Assembly: GCA_013397845.1 (NCBI GenBank)
Contig: VZTG01009080.1
Coordinates: 1,836,458-1,900,457 of the forward strand
Direction of reading: 5' to 3'
Origin: Melanocharis versteri
Taxonomy: Eukaryota; Chordata; Aves; Passeriformes; Melanocharitidae
Length of the DNA: 64,000 nucleotides
Every line of letters starts with the position of its first letter. Position 1 is the stretch's first letter. A program made the position numbers and the translations under genes. The notes below the pieces were generated by a model that saw only the letters and a list, made by a program, of their open reading frames with translations, was not told where the DNA came from and made no database searches. Positions 1 to 10,036 of the stretch are shown piece after piece.

Positions 1-1806
1 AACGCTTCTGAGTCAGGCGTTCCAGCATCTGCTGAATCCCCGCAGCCTGTTCAGAGTGGCTCATCTCTGACCAAGGCAGAACCTGTCACTCTGCCTCCCA
101 CGAGCACACGGCTCGGGGACCTTTCTGCAGGTGGGCAAGTTTCTACAGCTTCCACATCTTCAATTCCTACGGTGGTTACAGACAGCAGCGTTGCAACAAG
201 CCTCCCAAACCCTGTGCTTCCAGCAGTGTCTGACCAGTTTAAGGCAAAGTTTCCATTCGGTGGTCTGCTAGACTCTATGCAAACATCAGAAACCTCAAAA
301 CTACAACAGCTAGTGGAGAACATTGATAAGAAGATGACAGATCCAAATCAATGCGTCATTTGTCACCGCGTGCTTAGTTGTCAGAGCGCTCTCAAGATGC
401 ATTACAGAACACATACAGGAGAAAGACCATTTAAATGCAAAATTTGTGGACGTGCCTTTACTACGAAAGGCAATCTAAAAACACATTTTGGAGTTCATCG
501 AGCGAAGCCACCACTTAGAGTACAGCACTCGTGTCCCATTTGTCAGAAGAAATTTACAAACGCGGTTGTTCTTCAGCAGCACATTCGTATGCATATGGGT
601 GGGCAAATTCCAAACACGCCTCTACCAGAGGGCTTCCAGGATGCCATGGACTCAGAACTTTCCTATGATGAGAAGAATGTTGACACACTGAGCAACTTTG
701 ATGATGACATTGATGAAAATTCTATGGAAGAGGACCCGGAACTAAAGGACACGGCAAGTGACTCATCCAAACCCCTTATCTCTTACTCTGGGTCATGTCC
801 TTCTTCACCACCTTCTGTGATCTCCAGTATTGCTGCTTTGGAGAATCAAATGAAAATGATTGATTCTGTCATGAACTGTCAGCAGCTGACCAGTTTAAAA
901 TCCATAGAAAATGGATCAGGGGAAAGTGACCATTTGAGCAATGACTCCTCATCAGCCGTTGGTGATCTTGAAAGCCAGAGTGCAGGCAGCCCTGCAATGT
1001 CAGAGTCTTCTTCCTCCATGCAAGCTTTGTCTCCTGTGAATAGCAATAGTGAAAGTTTCAGATCAAAGTCCCCCGGTCTCAGTAACCAGGAAGAGCCACA
1101 AGAAATACAATTAAAGACAGAAAAACCAGACAGTCCGCCACCCACAACTGAAAATGGAGGCGCATTAGATCTGACATCCACCAACCCTGGAAGACCGGTC
1201 ATCAAAGAGGAGGCTCCTTTTAGTCTGCTGTTCCTGAACAGAGAACGTGGTAAGTTTAAAAGTACTGTTTGTAATATCTGTGGCAAGCCTTTTGCTTGTA
1301 AGAGTGCATTGGAAATTCACTACCGCAGCCATACTAAAGAACGTCCATTTGTTTGTACAGTCTGCAGTCGTGGGTGTTCCACTATGGGTAATTTAAAACA
1401 GCACTTACTGACGCACAAATTAAAAGAGCTGCCTTCTCAGTTATTTGAACCCAACTTTACTCTAGGTCCCAGCCAAAGTACTCCTAGCCTGGTCACCAGT
1501 ACAGCACCTACCATGATCAAAATGGAAGTGAATGGTCACAGCAAGCCGATCTCTTTGGGTGAGGTTCCCTCGCTTCCAGCTGGAATCCAGGTTCCTGCTG
1601 CACCACAGACAGTGATGAGTCCGGGGATCACCCCTATGCTGGCACCCCCCCCTCGCCGGACTCCCAAGCAGCACAACTGTCAGTCGTGCGGGAAGACCTT
1701 CTCCTCAGCAAGTGCACTGCAGATACACGAGCGCACCCATACCGGTGAAAAACCGTTTGGTTGCACAATCTGTGGTAGAGCTTTTACCACAAAGGGGAAT
1801 CTTAAG
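1..1806 (+). CDS. SALL3: SALL3, 3' part of the large zinc-finger exon (partial, enters from the left edge)
   Basis: Spalt-like C2H2 zinc-finger transcription factor, a nuclear DNA-binding repressor in embryonic patterning (family knowledge). The frame is open from base 1, giving 602 codons; the true start lies upstream. Counting residues from base 1, fingers have Cys/Cys/His/His at 118/121/134/138, 146/149/162/166 and 178/181/194/198 (a triplet), 424/427/440/444 and 452/455/468/472 (a pair), 560/563/576/580, and a last finger starting at Cys588/Cys591 that is completed by the next exon. Linkers TGERPFK, TKERPFV and TGEKPFG are canonical. Possible SUMO sites (hydrophobic-K-x-E) occur at K372, K402 and K507. 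In the fifth finger the usual aromatic is replaced (RGCSTMG). The exon ends AAG|gtaaga. I call SALL3 rather than SALL1 because of the inter-finger sequence, the GCSTMG finger and the C-terminal ending EIGIN; SALL1, as I recall it, ends in EIVTS. Paralogue assignment rests on memory plus the ATP9B neighbour. Confidence 0.95.
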
Positions 1807-2798
1807 GTAAGAGGCCACATAAAACTGTAAAGGCTTGGGGAGGGGGGGGTTAAAGAGCACTGCTCTTGAACTCAGCAGGTTTTAGTGCTGAGTGTTTGTC
1901 CCAAAGACAGATGAGAAGGGAGCTTCAAGGAAATGCTTCCTGTACGGTGGCATTCATCAAGCCTCCACTGTGTGAAAGATAGGGACTGGAAAGTGGCTGT
2001 GCGATGATGCAAACTTTAAAACTGGTTCCAGGTGTACATGCAGGCATGTCGTAGTTCTCCTGACAGATGTGACGGCACACCCAGTCAGCTGATGGATGTG
2101 TTCTGAGAGCTCTTATGGACCCATCAGTGCAAAATAGCCTTGATATAAACCAGAAACACAGAGCTTGCTCAGCTCCTTGGGTGCCTCCCCAATTTCTATT
2201 TTCTATTCTGCTTTGCAGCCACTGCAGAGTAGAATTTTTTTCTCACAGATTTACAATGAGTTACTACACTACAGATGACTCTTATTCCTGCAGTCTGGTT
2301 AACCATCAGGACGCAGCCTGGGGAAGACATTTTAAATGTCCTTTTCAAAACCACCAAATTTAGCAAAGTAATCAGTGCTTCTGACACAAGATAAAATATG
2401 AAAACAGACAGGATGAAAAAAGGGAAAGGGCAGAAAAAAACACCCATCTCCTAGTATGAGTAATGCCTTTGGTAATCTTCAGCATATAAGGACTTCCAGC
2501 TTGCATGTGAAATTGTCTAACCCAAGAGAGTATGTACCCTTTAGTCTTGCAGCGCTGTTTGTTTTGACTGAGAAGAATTAAATGCACATTGAAATAATAC
2601 TATGGAACTGGGTTTTCTTTGTGTGGGCTGACTGGACCTTAGAATGGTGTCTTAACTGGAATTGATTTTTTTTCAATGTGAATTAAAAGGCATTTTTTTA
2701 AAAAAGCAAGCGCTACTGTAAGTAACAACATTTCAGGCTAGACACCTCGCCAGAATGTGCTAACTTGGGGGTGCTTCTTGTCCTTGTTCACTCTGCAG
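1807..2798 (+). other. SALL3: SALL3 last intron (992 bp)
   Basis: The intron has a strong donor, AAG|gtaaga at 1807, and a pyrimidine-rich acceptor, ctctgcag, ending at 2798. It is phase 0 and splits the last C2H2 finger between the helix lysine and the first zinc-binding histidine (K|VHMGTH). Translation without splicing would add only RGHIKL and then stop. I see no gene or repeat inside; short frames here are uninterrupted by chance. Confidence 0.93.
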
Positions 2799-3230
2799 GT
2801 TCACATGGGGACTCACATGTGGAATAACGCCCCTGCACGCCGTGGCCGACGCCTCTCCGTGGAAAACCCCATGGCTTTGCTCGGTGGCGATGCACTCAAG
2901 TTCTCCGAGATGTTCCAGAAGGATTTGGCAGCTCGGGCCATGAATGTTGACCCCAATTTTTGGAACCAATATGCTGCAGCTATCACTAACGGACTTGCTA
3001 TGAAGAACAATGAGATTTCTGTCATACAGAACGGAGGCATTCCTCAGCTCCCAGTAAGTCTAGGCGGAGGCGCCATCCCGCCTCTAAGTAACCTTACCGG
3101 TGGCATGGACAAAGCTCGCACGGGCAGCAGCCCTCCCATTGTCAGTCTGGACAAAGCAAGTTCTGAAACGGGAGCCAGTCGTCCATTCACCAGATTTATT
3201 GAGGATAATAAAGAGATTGGCATAAATTAA
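2799..3230 (+). CDS. SALL3: SALL3, last coding exon with stop codon
   Basis: The exon starts in phase 0 directly after the acceptor and has 143 codons plus TAA at 3228-3230. It begins VHMGTHMW, supplying the two histidines of the last zinc finger. It continues with the family-conserved tail: RRGRRLSVENP, then LGGDALKFSEMFQKDLAARA, then a WNQYAAAITNGLAMKNNEISVIQNGG-type block, which I know as strongly conserved among SALL paralogues. The protein ends RFIEDNKEIGIN, the SALL3-type end. With the preceding exon the window gives 745 C-terminal residues of a protein that is about 1,300 residues in mammals. No frameshift or internal stop is present, so the gene looks functional. Confidence 0.95.
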   Translation, partial: VHMGTHMWNNAPARRGRRLSVENPMALLGGDALKFSEMFQKDLAARAMNVDPNFWNQYAAAITNGLAMKNNEISVIQNGGIPQLPVSLGGGAIPPLSNLTGGMDKARTGSSPPIVSLDKASSETGASRPFTRFIEDNKEIGIN

Positions 3231-4156
3231 AAGCATTCATTCCGAATAACTGTTGGACCTCTACTCGACACAACACTTGTCCTGTTCCATGTACAGCTTT
3301 TGAAGCTAAGCATTAGTTTCCTGACCTAAATGCATAGGTTCCCTTTAAAGTTTTACCCATAGCAGAAATACATAACTTTGTGGCTGCTGAAAAGTTGTCT
3401 TGCAAGATCTGCATGGTACTTCTTTCAACAGTGAGTTTGACTGTTACTGAGAACTTTGAAACCTTTTAATTTAACAGAAAACAAACAAACAAACCCATCA
3501 TGGGATAACTTCATTAGAAACAGAAAGAGGCTAGTCTACATACACTTTGCTTCTTACAAAACTTACTATCACCTGAGAAAGGGGGGCTCCATTACGGTAT
3601 TCTGTCACATTTATTTGCTGGTTTTGTTCAAATTAGTTAGCAACTTGGACTATGTTTTTAGGGATCTTAATCTTAAATAAGTGATTTAGTACCCCAATGC
3701 TGTGTATTATTACAGTATCCTTGTCTGTAGTATTTATAATGTTAAGATTATGCGGGTAACAGACAATATACTAGCCCCAAACTTAAATGAAGCTTTTGTA
3801 CTGCAAAATACATCTGGCTATGTGATTTTTCTTTTTTCTTTTTCCTTTTTTTTTTTTTAATGCAAGTTTTGTTTTACTATGAATAAGTGGTTTCTTTCAA
3901 TGCAGGCAAAATTGTGAAGTTTTATTGGGAAAGATAGCATGCTTTTCATGTGCAAGTACCTGTCAGTAACAAACCTTTTTTATTTAAATATTTGTAGCTG
4001 CTATGTGGACAGTTGTTCTATTAAATGAAAAAAAAATGTAGTGTGGATTTTAGCTCAATGATTGGAAAACAAGTTACAGACAAACCTTAGCACCATAAAT
4101 TATTCACAACATTATAAAGAGTTGTGAGTAAATACTCCGTGTTATCGAAGCTGTAC

Positions 4157-4162
4157 AATAAA
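4157..4162 (+). promoter_or_regulatory. Candidate proximal polyadenylation signal AATAAA
   Basis: A canonical hexamer about 0.93 kb after the SALL3 stop codon, followed within 30 bases by T/G-rich sequence (gtttgtataatgtggttg). Use of the site is not shown by sequence alone. Confidence 0.5.
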
Positions 4163-5506
4163 AAGGTAATGTTTGTATAATGTGGTTGCAAACTCTTAAT
4201 TTATACTATTGCACTTTTAGTACTTTGTATTAGGGAGGTTTGTCTATAATTTGAAACAGAACAAAGATGTAAACTATTTTATAAATAGTACTTTGACTTA
4301 AGGAATAAGGAGGAGGACCCTGTTGCAGTTTCTTGTTTTGTTTTAAGGTCAAACAATGCGACATCTCTGTCAACTAAGCAGAAAATTGCAGAGAACTGTC
4401 AGATCCTTAGGAAATATGGGGACTGCCATTTCCTAAATGGAAATGATTCATTTAACTTTTCTACAAAGCCCACTTAATAGTGTGACCACCCCTGCAAGAA
4501 TTCTGATACATTTATCTTAGGAGTGTGATATTAATACAGTCTAGGATAGAGGAAAAAGAGCATTATGTAGGTTTAATTTTCCTGTAATCTGTTCTGTCTC
4601 TTTCACACATAACCACGAGAAAGATGCTGACTGCCTGATAATAGTGGGAACAAAAAAAGAACTTTTGGGCAGCATGAGCAGTAGTAACACACAAATGCTC
4701 TGTATTTATTTCCAACTGTCTGATTATCTTTTCAGATTGCTCCAAAGCACAATGTACTCTGATTAATCAAATATAATTTTACGTTGATTGCATTGTTGGA
4801 ATTACACTGAGTAAACAAAGGGAATGGTTCCACTCATAAGTTACGCTGGGGATGCTGAGGAGACTGGGGCTTAATCAAAACTTGAACAGTAAATGTTTTG
4901 TGTACTACCTCATTTTTGTGCATTACAAGCATGGTGGAGTTGACACTCTGAACTTCCGTCCAGCAGAATTGCTTGAGGGACATTATGGGTAGCTGGGTAA
5001 CAGCGCAAGGAGTTTTATGCCCCTGAAGAACGAATCAGACAGTGAGGTCTTCTCAGTTGAGCCTGAAAAATAGGACAATCTTTCTTATACAACAGAAACC
5101 ATTACTGTAAGAGGATGGACTATTTCTGCCATCATGTAATGGAGTGAAAAGAGGTTCAAAGACTTATTAGCTGTTTGTTTCTGTTGGAAATGAACAATGA
5201 ACTCTACAGCTCCATTTTCTACAATGATGAGATAGAGATATATAGATATAAATATATATCTATATCTGAGCAAAATTATGTATCTGTAACACCTCTACAA
5301 TATAACATAATTTTTTGCCACAGTGTGTGGGTGGTTAGGGGTGTTTTGAAGTGTTAAAAAAACGAAAACTGAGGTGGCTTAACGTTGCTGTATTTCAGCA
5401 ATTGAATGTTTTTATTTATCTGTGTAATTTTTTGTGTGACTTTTTTTTTGTTAGTATTTGGTACCATGTAGTGTTATCTCTATTCCCTAAAGGATGTGTA
5501 TAACTT

Positions 5507-5574
5507 AAAAAAAAAATAAAAAAAAAAGAAAGAAAAATAGAGAAGAAAAAACGAAAAAGGAAAAAGAGAAAAAA
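5507..5574 (+). repeat. A-rich, almost pure purine low-complexity tract
   Basis: About 68 bases of A with scattered G and very few pyrimidines, on the sense strand of the presumed SALL3 3' UTR. It could prime oligo-dT internally and create false 3' ends in cDNA data. Confidence 0.85.
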
Positions 5575-5844
5575 TATGTAAAGTGTTGTAAATAAGATGG
5601 TTGACGATGGTACAGTAAGACTGACCCCATTTTGTATTCAGGGTTAGGCTATTCCTCTCTGCATGGTGAAGAGAGACACTATTTTTATACTGTGATACCA
5701 TGTAGGGCTAGGAGCCTCCCTGAAACAGCTGGGAATTGTTACCTAGATCCAATATTTTTTATTATTAAATCTTGTTGGCTTGACACATCTACTGATTGAA
5801 ATGGATGTCTTAGTCTAGGTTACTATTTTTGTCATATGGAATCG

Positions 5845-5850
5845 AATAAA
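5845..5850 (+). promoter_or_regulatory. Candidate distal polyadenylation signal AATAAA
   Basis: A canonical hexamer 2.6 kb after the SALL3 stop codon. It is the last AATAAA in a continuous UTR-like stretch; the cleavage site would fall near 5865. A further AATAAA-like hexamer near 6068 is an alternative. Confidence 0.45.
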
Positions 5851-5865
5851 ATGCAGGATGTAATA

Positions 5866-8319
5866 TTATTTCTGAATTGCGTTCCTTGATTACTCTGATA
5901 ACAGAACAAGATATGAGACTAAGGTCACTTGTGGTAGATTGGTGTCAATGACTTCTAATCGTTGCATCTGAAAATAAGAATAATGTTGACACCGTATATT
6001 CAAATGTTTTTCTAATTTATATTAACAGTGCAAAGGGATAGAACTATTAAAATATCTTTTCCAATGAAAATAAATTTTAAGGGCATTTATCCCAAGGTAG
6101 TAGAACAAAAAAAGACACCAAAAAAATATTTTGGATGGGGGAAAACAGACTTTGGAATGACTACTGTTTCAAATTGACTGCTTTCTGAACACTTATCATG
6201 TACTGTCTAATGAAAAAGCCTCCTTTTCAGGTTGTTTAAACATCTGCCTAATATTCACGATACACTGCATGATAAAATTTGGGAACAAATTTATTAGGAG
6301 CAGTTCAAATTCTAAAATACAAAAAGGAAAAAAAATTGACAACTCGCATCCGTTCATTCCAAATGACATAACCTATACGTTTAAACCCATGGTTTTGTTT
6401 TGTCTTTTTTTCCAATAACCTCAGTTATCAAAGCATGTCTAACTTTAACCAAATTATTTTTTCACATTGATTTAAATGAAAGTATTTACATTCTTAAGGT
6501 TAGGCATGTGGTTAAGTATCTCCTGCAAAAAAGCTGTATGTTCAAGTAAACTCCAAGCTGTTATATTCCAATGGTGAATGCCTGCTGCATTTAAAACAGA
6601 CAAAAGATAAATAAAAGAGAAAAATCTGTATTAATCATCTTTCAGTGGCCTTGTTATGCAGATACTGTGTTTTATAAGATGAACCCAAAGAAGGTATGAG
6701 TTTCCTCAGGTGATTCAACAACAATGATAGATTTGTGCTTTTCTTCCTCCATGCACGTCCCTGAGTGTTGCTGAGAGAAAACATGATATGCAAAAGAGAA
6801 GAAAAGCAAAAGAGCGCGATAGCTATGGTTCTGTTCAAAACACAAGAGGAAAATTACCTGCTTTCCCCTCCTCTCCCCCCAAAAAAGGATGAAAGCAGAA
6901 TGGTATCTATTTTTAAATATGTATGGGTTATTTTTTTTATCATATGAAGACATTAAATAATAAAATATGCTACGCAGATGAAAATGGTCAAAGTCTGTTG
7001 AATTACAGATGCTTAAAAACAGAGCCATGTAGGAACTCTATATATGATCAGAAAAATTGCCCTTTATGATTTTTTAAGGGGAGGGTTCCAGCAAGGCTTT
7101 CAAACTTTTCCATTTTTCCCATGAGTTATTAGAAAGAAAGCATTTATGACAAATGATTGAAATCACTAAATTTTTACCCAATTTATTTTTCATTTTGTAG
7201 ATTTTAGCCCTCAGTATATTATCTGTTCCTTTACCCATTTTGTCCTTTCTCTTTTGGCAAATACTTTGTTTTTCTAAAGCTGCATTTGTGTTGTATTTGT
7301 GTTGCCTTTAATTTACTTCTCTGCATGTACTCTGTCATTTGGAAGATACTGTGGTTTATTTTTTCCCTTTTTCTCTAATTCTGCAGAGGTCAAAAGAGCT
7401 GCCTGTTTTTTACGTCTATGTGTAACACTAGCATAATGAGTGATGAAGTCTTCAGTGATGTGATCAGGTATGTGCATAGCTCACAGGATTTGCTGACAAA
7501 CATGCCATTCACACTCCTTCCTCCAAAAGAAGGCATGAAGCTCGTTAGTGTTGCTGGTAGAGGGCAGCCGCAGATGGGCAGGAGGATGGAAGTCCTGATC
7601 CTAACTTCACTCCGCCTGCATTTACACCGCTGGAGCTCTACGGCCTGTAGTGGGGATACTCCAGGTTTATTCTGGTGCAAGAGGGACTGCTTCCAAGTTC
7701 AGATATCTTGCTTTACTTTACACATTTTCAAAACAATGGCAAGCTACACAGTATTTTAAAGTATGTCTAAGCAAAAGCATTCTGGAATTTATTTTTGAAA
7801 AGAGTGAAAAGATAATACATATATTTTAGTACATTCCACAGGATTATCCCGGTTTTAAAGGAGGTCCTGAAAGCTGAATCTAAAAAAATATATGGCCGTG
7901 CCCCTTAATATATAATTTGATGTCATCATACAAATATTCGGAGTATTCACATAAACGAATAAAAGAACCTGTAACTTTTACACATAAAAGTAAAAGAATG
8001 GGAGACTCTTGCTACAGCTCTGCTACACAAGGTATGCACTCAGAGGGAAATGCCTTCCCTTTGCAGATATGAAAGGTATCAGCAGATTTATGAAAAGAAA
8101 AATACATGTTTGTGCATGTCACAGGATCCATGTATAGTACTTTATTTTTTCAAAGGGAGAATGTCTCAATCAATTGACAAAGTGACAAATATGAAAGCCA
8201 ACATCTTTTGGCTGTGCCTCTGACATACTTTGAAGATGTGGGCAAGATCTTTATCAGACTAATATTCTGCTTAAGAATGACATACTTCTGGGACCTCTGA
8301 GAATCAGGGAATCAGGCCT
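5866..8319. other. Intergenic, AT-rich, no gene seen
   Basis: I see no splice-bounded coding exon and no recognisable mobile element. Overlapping short frames on both strands (for example 6672-7028 and 7390-7759) contradict each other and match no family I know. The stretch near 7540-7660 is somewhat richer in G+C and CpG than its surroundings, but I can assign nothing to it. Confidence 0.6.
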
Positions 8320-8590
8320 CTGGGAATCCTCCTGCAGCATCAGCTAGCACCTTGTAGTATTGGGATGAGTTGCCCCATCAGCAAGGCGGGGTAACACTTT
8401 TGTACCTACCTCACAGGGGTGTTGTGAGGAATAGTTTAATGTTTGTACAGTGTTTCAAAGATGGAAAATGCTTGGTATTATCACTGATTTTAGAGACTTT
8501 ACAGTACATGTACTATTATTTATTATTTGTATTCCAGTAGTACCTGTGAGCTCCAGTCAGGACTGAGAGGCCTTATCCTAAATGTTGTAC
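8320..8590 (+). repeat. Ancient interspersed repeat remnants (MIR/L2-type, then a second old amniote element)
   Basis: The core at 8398-8431 (tacctacctcacaggggtg, then ttgtgagga) is the hallmark of MIR/CORE-SINE consensus. It is followed by a cagtgtttcaaagatggaaaatgct segment of the kind found in L2-related tails. After an ATT-rich spacer, 8536-8590 (cagtagtacctgtgagctcc and onward) resembles another old repeat common in turtles, crocodilians and birds. Both are strongly diverged. Family names are from memory of consensus features, without a search. Confidence 0.5.
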
Positions 8591-9637
8591 ACTCACCTAG
8601 TTGGGATTGATACAAAATTTTACTCAGTAACATTTTGCAACAGAGATATTTCGTTATCAAATACCTATTTGATTACTATAGGGTTTAATTCAATTATTTA
8701 GGTGTTCAAATTGATTATCAGTTTTAGGCTATGGCAGAGAATTATCTGGTATCACTTTTTTTTTAGCTTGTATTGATTTTCAGAAAAAGTGCACCAATTT
8801 TCTATGGATACTCTACAATCAAATCTTACTATCAGTGGAATTCTACTGTACTTTTTGCTATTAAAACTAAACATTAAAATACACGTGTGTGTATACATTA
8901 TTATACACCAGTATATAATATATATACCTATAAAGATGTATGTTTTAAATTTCTTTAGCTGCTTAGATTAATTTCAAACTGTGTGTGGCATATTTTGCTC
9001 AAGCACTGCCCATTTCAGATGCAACTTAAACATCTCTAAATGGTGTTGGCTCTCAGTAAAGATATAAAAACTGGAAAACGTGACAACAAAAGACATATTG
9101 TCGCTATCGTATTTATGAAGACTTGTAAGGAAAGTGTCTAAGTCTCGAATGTATTAAAAAACTTCAGTAAGTCATAGAAGTCTTTACTTAGATTATGTTG
9201 AAATAAACTACAATATCAGAATGAGATCCCTGTATATAAGTATGTTAAAATGAATAAATAATTCCAAAGGTAATGCTTGCTATCATTTGGATGTTGAACA
9301 GAAAGTAATTTGTTTCCCAGATTGGCAATCTGTAGTTAATATTTTTTTACAGGTCTCTGATTTACAACACCGTGTTAAGCAGCCTCTTTAACATCTGGTC
9401 ATGTGCTAAATACATTGGCTCAATTAATTCTATTGATACTTTCGGCTTTTTTATTCGATTGTAAGGAAAGTTTTCAGTTTAGTTTTGATCGAGTGGTCAT
9501 CAGTGATGTTAGTCTCACTGATTTCACTCAGGCACACCATGGAGTAATGGTATGAGCAAGAGTGGGTGAATCTAGTCCAAAGAATGTCTCTTTCTTTTCC
9601 TTCTGGGTATTACTGACATCTCTCCACCACCCCATTC

Positions 9638-9900
9638 CGTGCGGGTTACCAGCCAAAACGTCACAGGCTGGCGTCTTCCTTGTGTGTTGATCAGCACTCG
9701 TGGCCCAGCCAGTTTTTTCGAACACTTGGCGCTTGTTCTGCTACAATGCACACTTCATATGGGCCCTATAGATACACTACCAGAAGTATCTTATTTGAGA
9801 CAGGCTGCTGGCGGAGGCTGTAAGTGAACACCTCTGCTGGAAGTGGTATGTCATTACCTGTTGTGTGCGAGGAATAAAATGGGCGCATAAAAGGATGCGG
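9638..9900. promoter_or_regulatory. CpG-enriched stretch in the intergenic desert, possible regulatory element
   Basis: I count 11 CpG dinucleotides in about 263 bases, whereas adjacent 60-base lines mostly have none or one. The stretch includes an aaaacgtcac (CRE-like half site) and a gggcgcataaaagg segment with a TTTATG/CATAAA-type motif. No frame across it is convincing as an exon. Retained CpGs suggest either a hypomethylated regulatory element or recent origin. Function is inferred. Confidence 0.35.
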
Positions 9901-9999
9901 TCATCAGGAGGTTTCTATCACTTTATGCTCTCAATAATGTGCCTGATATAGGAGGATTGGTTTAGGTTTTGCTTTTTTAAACAATCCTTGTAAGAACAG

Positions 10000-10036
10000 T
10001 TATTAACAGATTATTAACAGATGTTATTAACAGATG
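10000..10036 (+). repeat. Short tandem repeat, three copies of a 11-13 base unit
   Basis: The unit ttattaacagatg occurs at 10011-10023 and 10024-10036, with a truncated ttattaacaga copy at 10000-10010. Confidence 0.9.

Larger units (their letters stand above)
3231..5865 (+). other. SALL3: Probable SALL3 3' untranslated region
   Basis: AT-rich, non-coding sequence directly follows the SALL3 stop codon. It contains several AU-rich pentamer-like stretches (for example near 3977 and 5408), pyrimidine tracts near 3830-3860, an A-rich tract at 5507-5574, and an imperfect AT inverted repeat near 5236-5269. Two canonical AATAAA hexamers (4157 and 5845) are the likely alternative polyadenylation signals, so the end at about 5865 is inferred rather than seen. 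The short open frames here have no family resemblance. Confidence 0.6.

Noticed and set aside
1..3230. Assignment of the zinc-finger gene to SALL1 or SALL4
   Set aside because: The inter-finger sequences, the GCSTMG finger and the EIGIN C-terminus fit SALL3, and the downstream neighbour is ATP9B; SALL1 and SALL4 have other neighbours and, for SALL1, a different C-terminal end.
5236..5269. AT inverted repeat in the SALL3 3' UTR as a microRNA hairpin
   Set aside because: The arms are short and made of TA/GATA simple repeats, too low in complexity for a convincing pre-miRNA.
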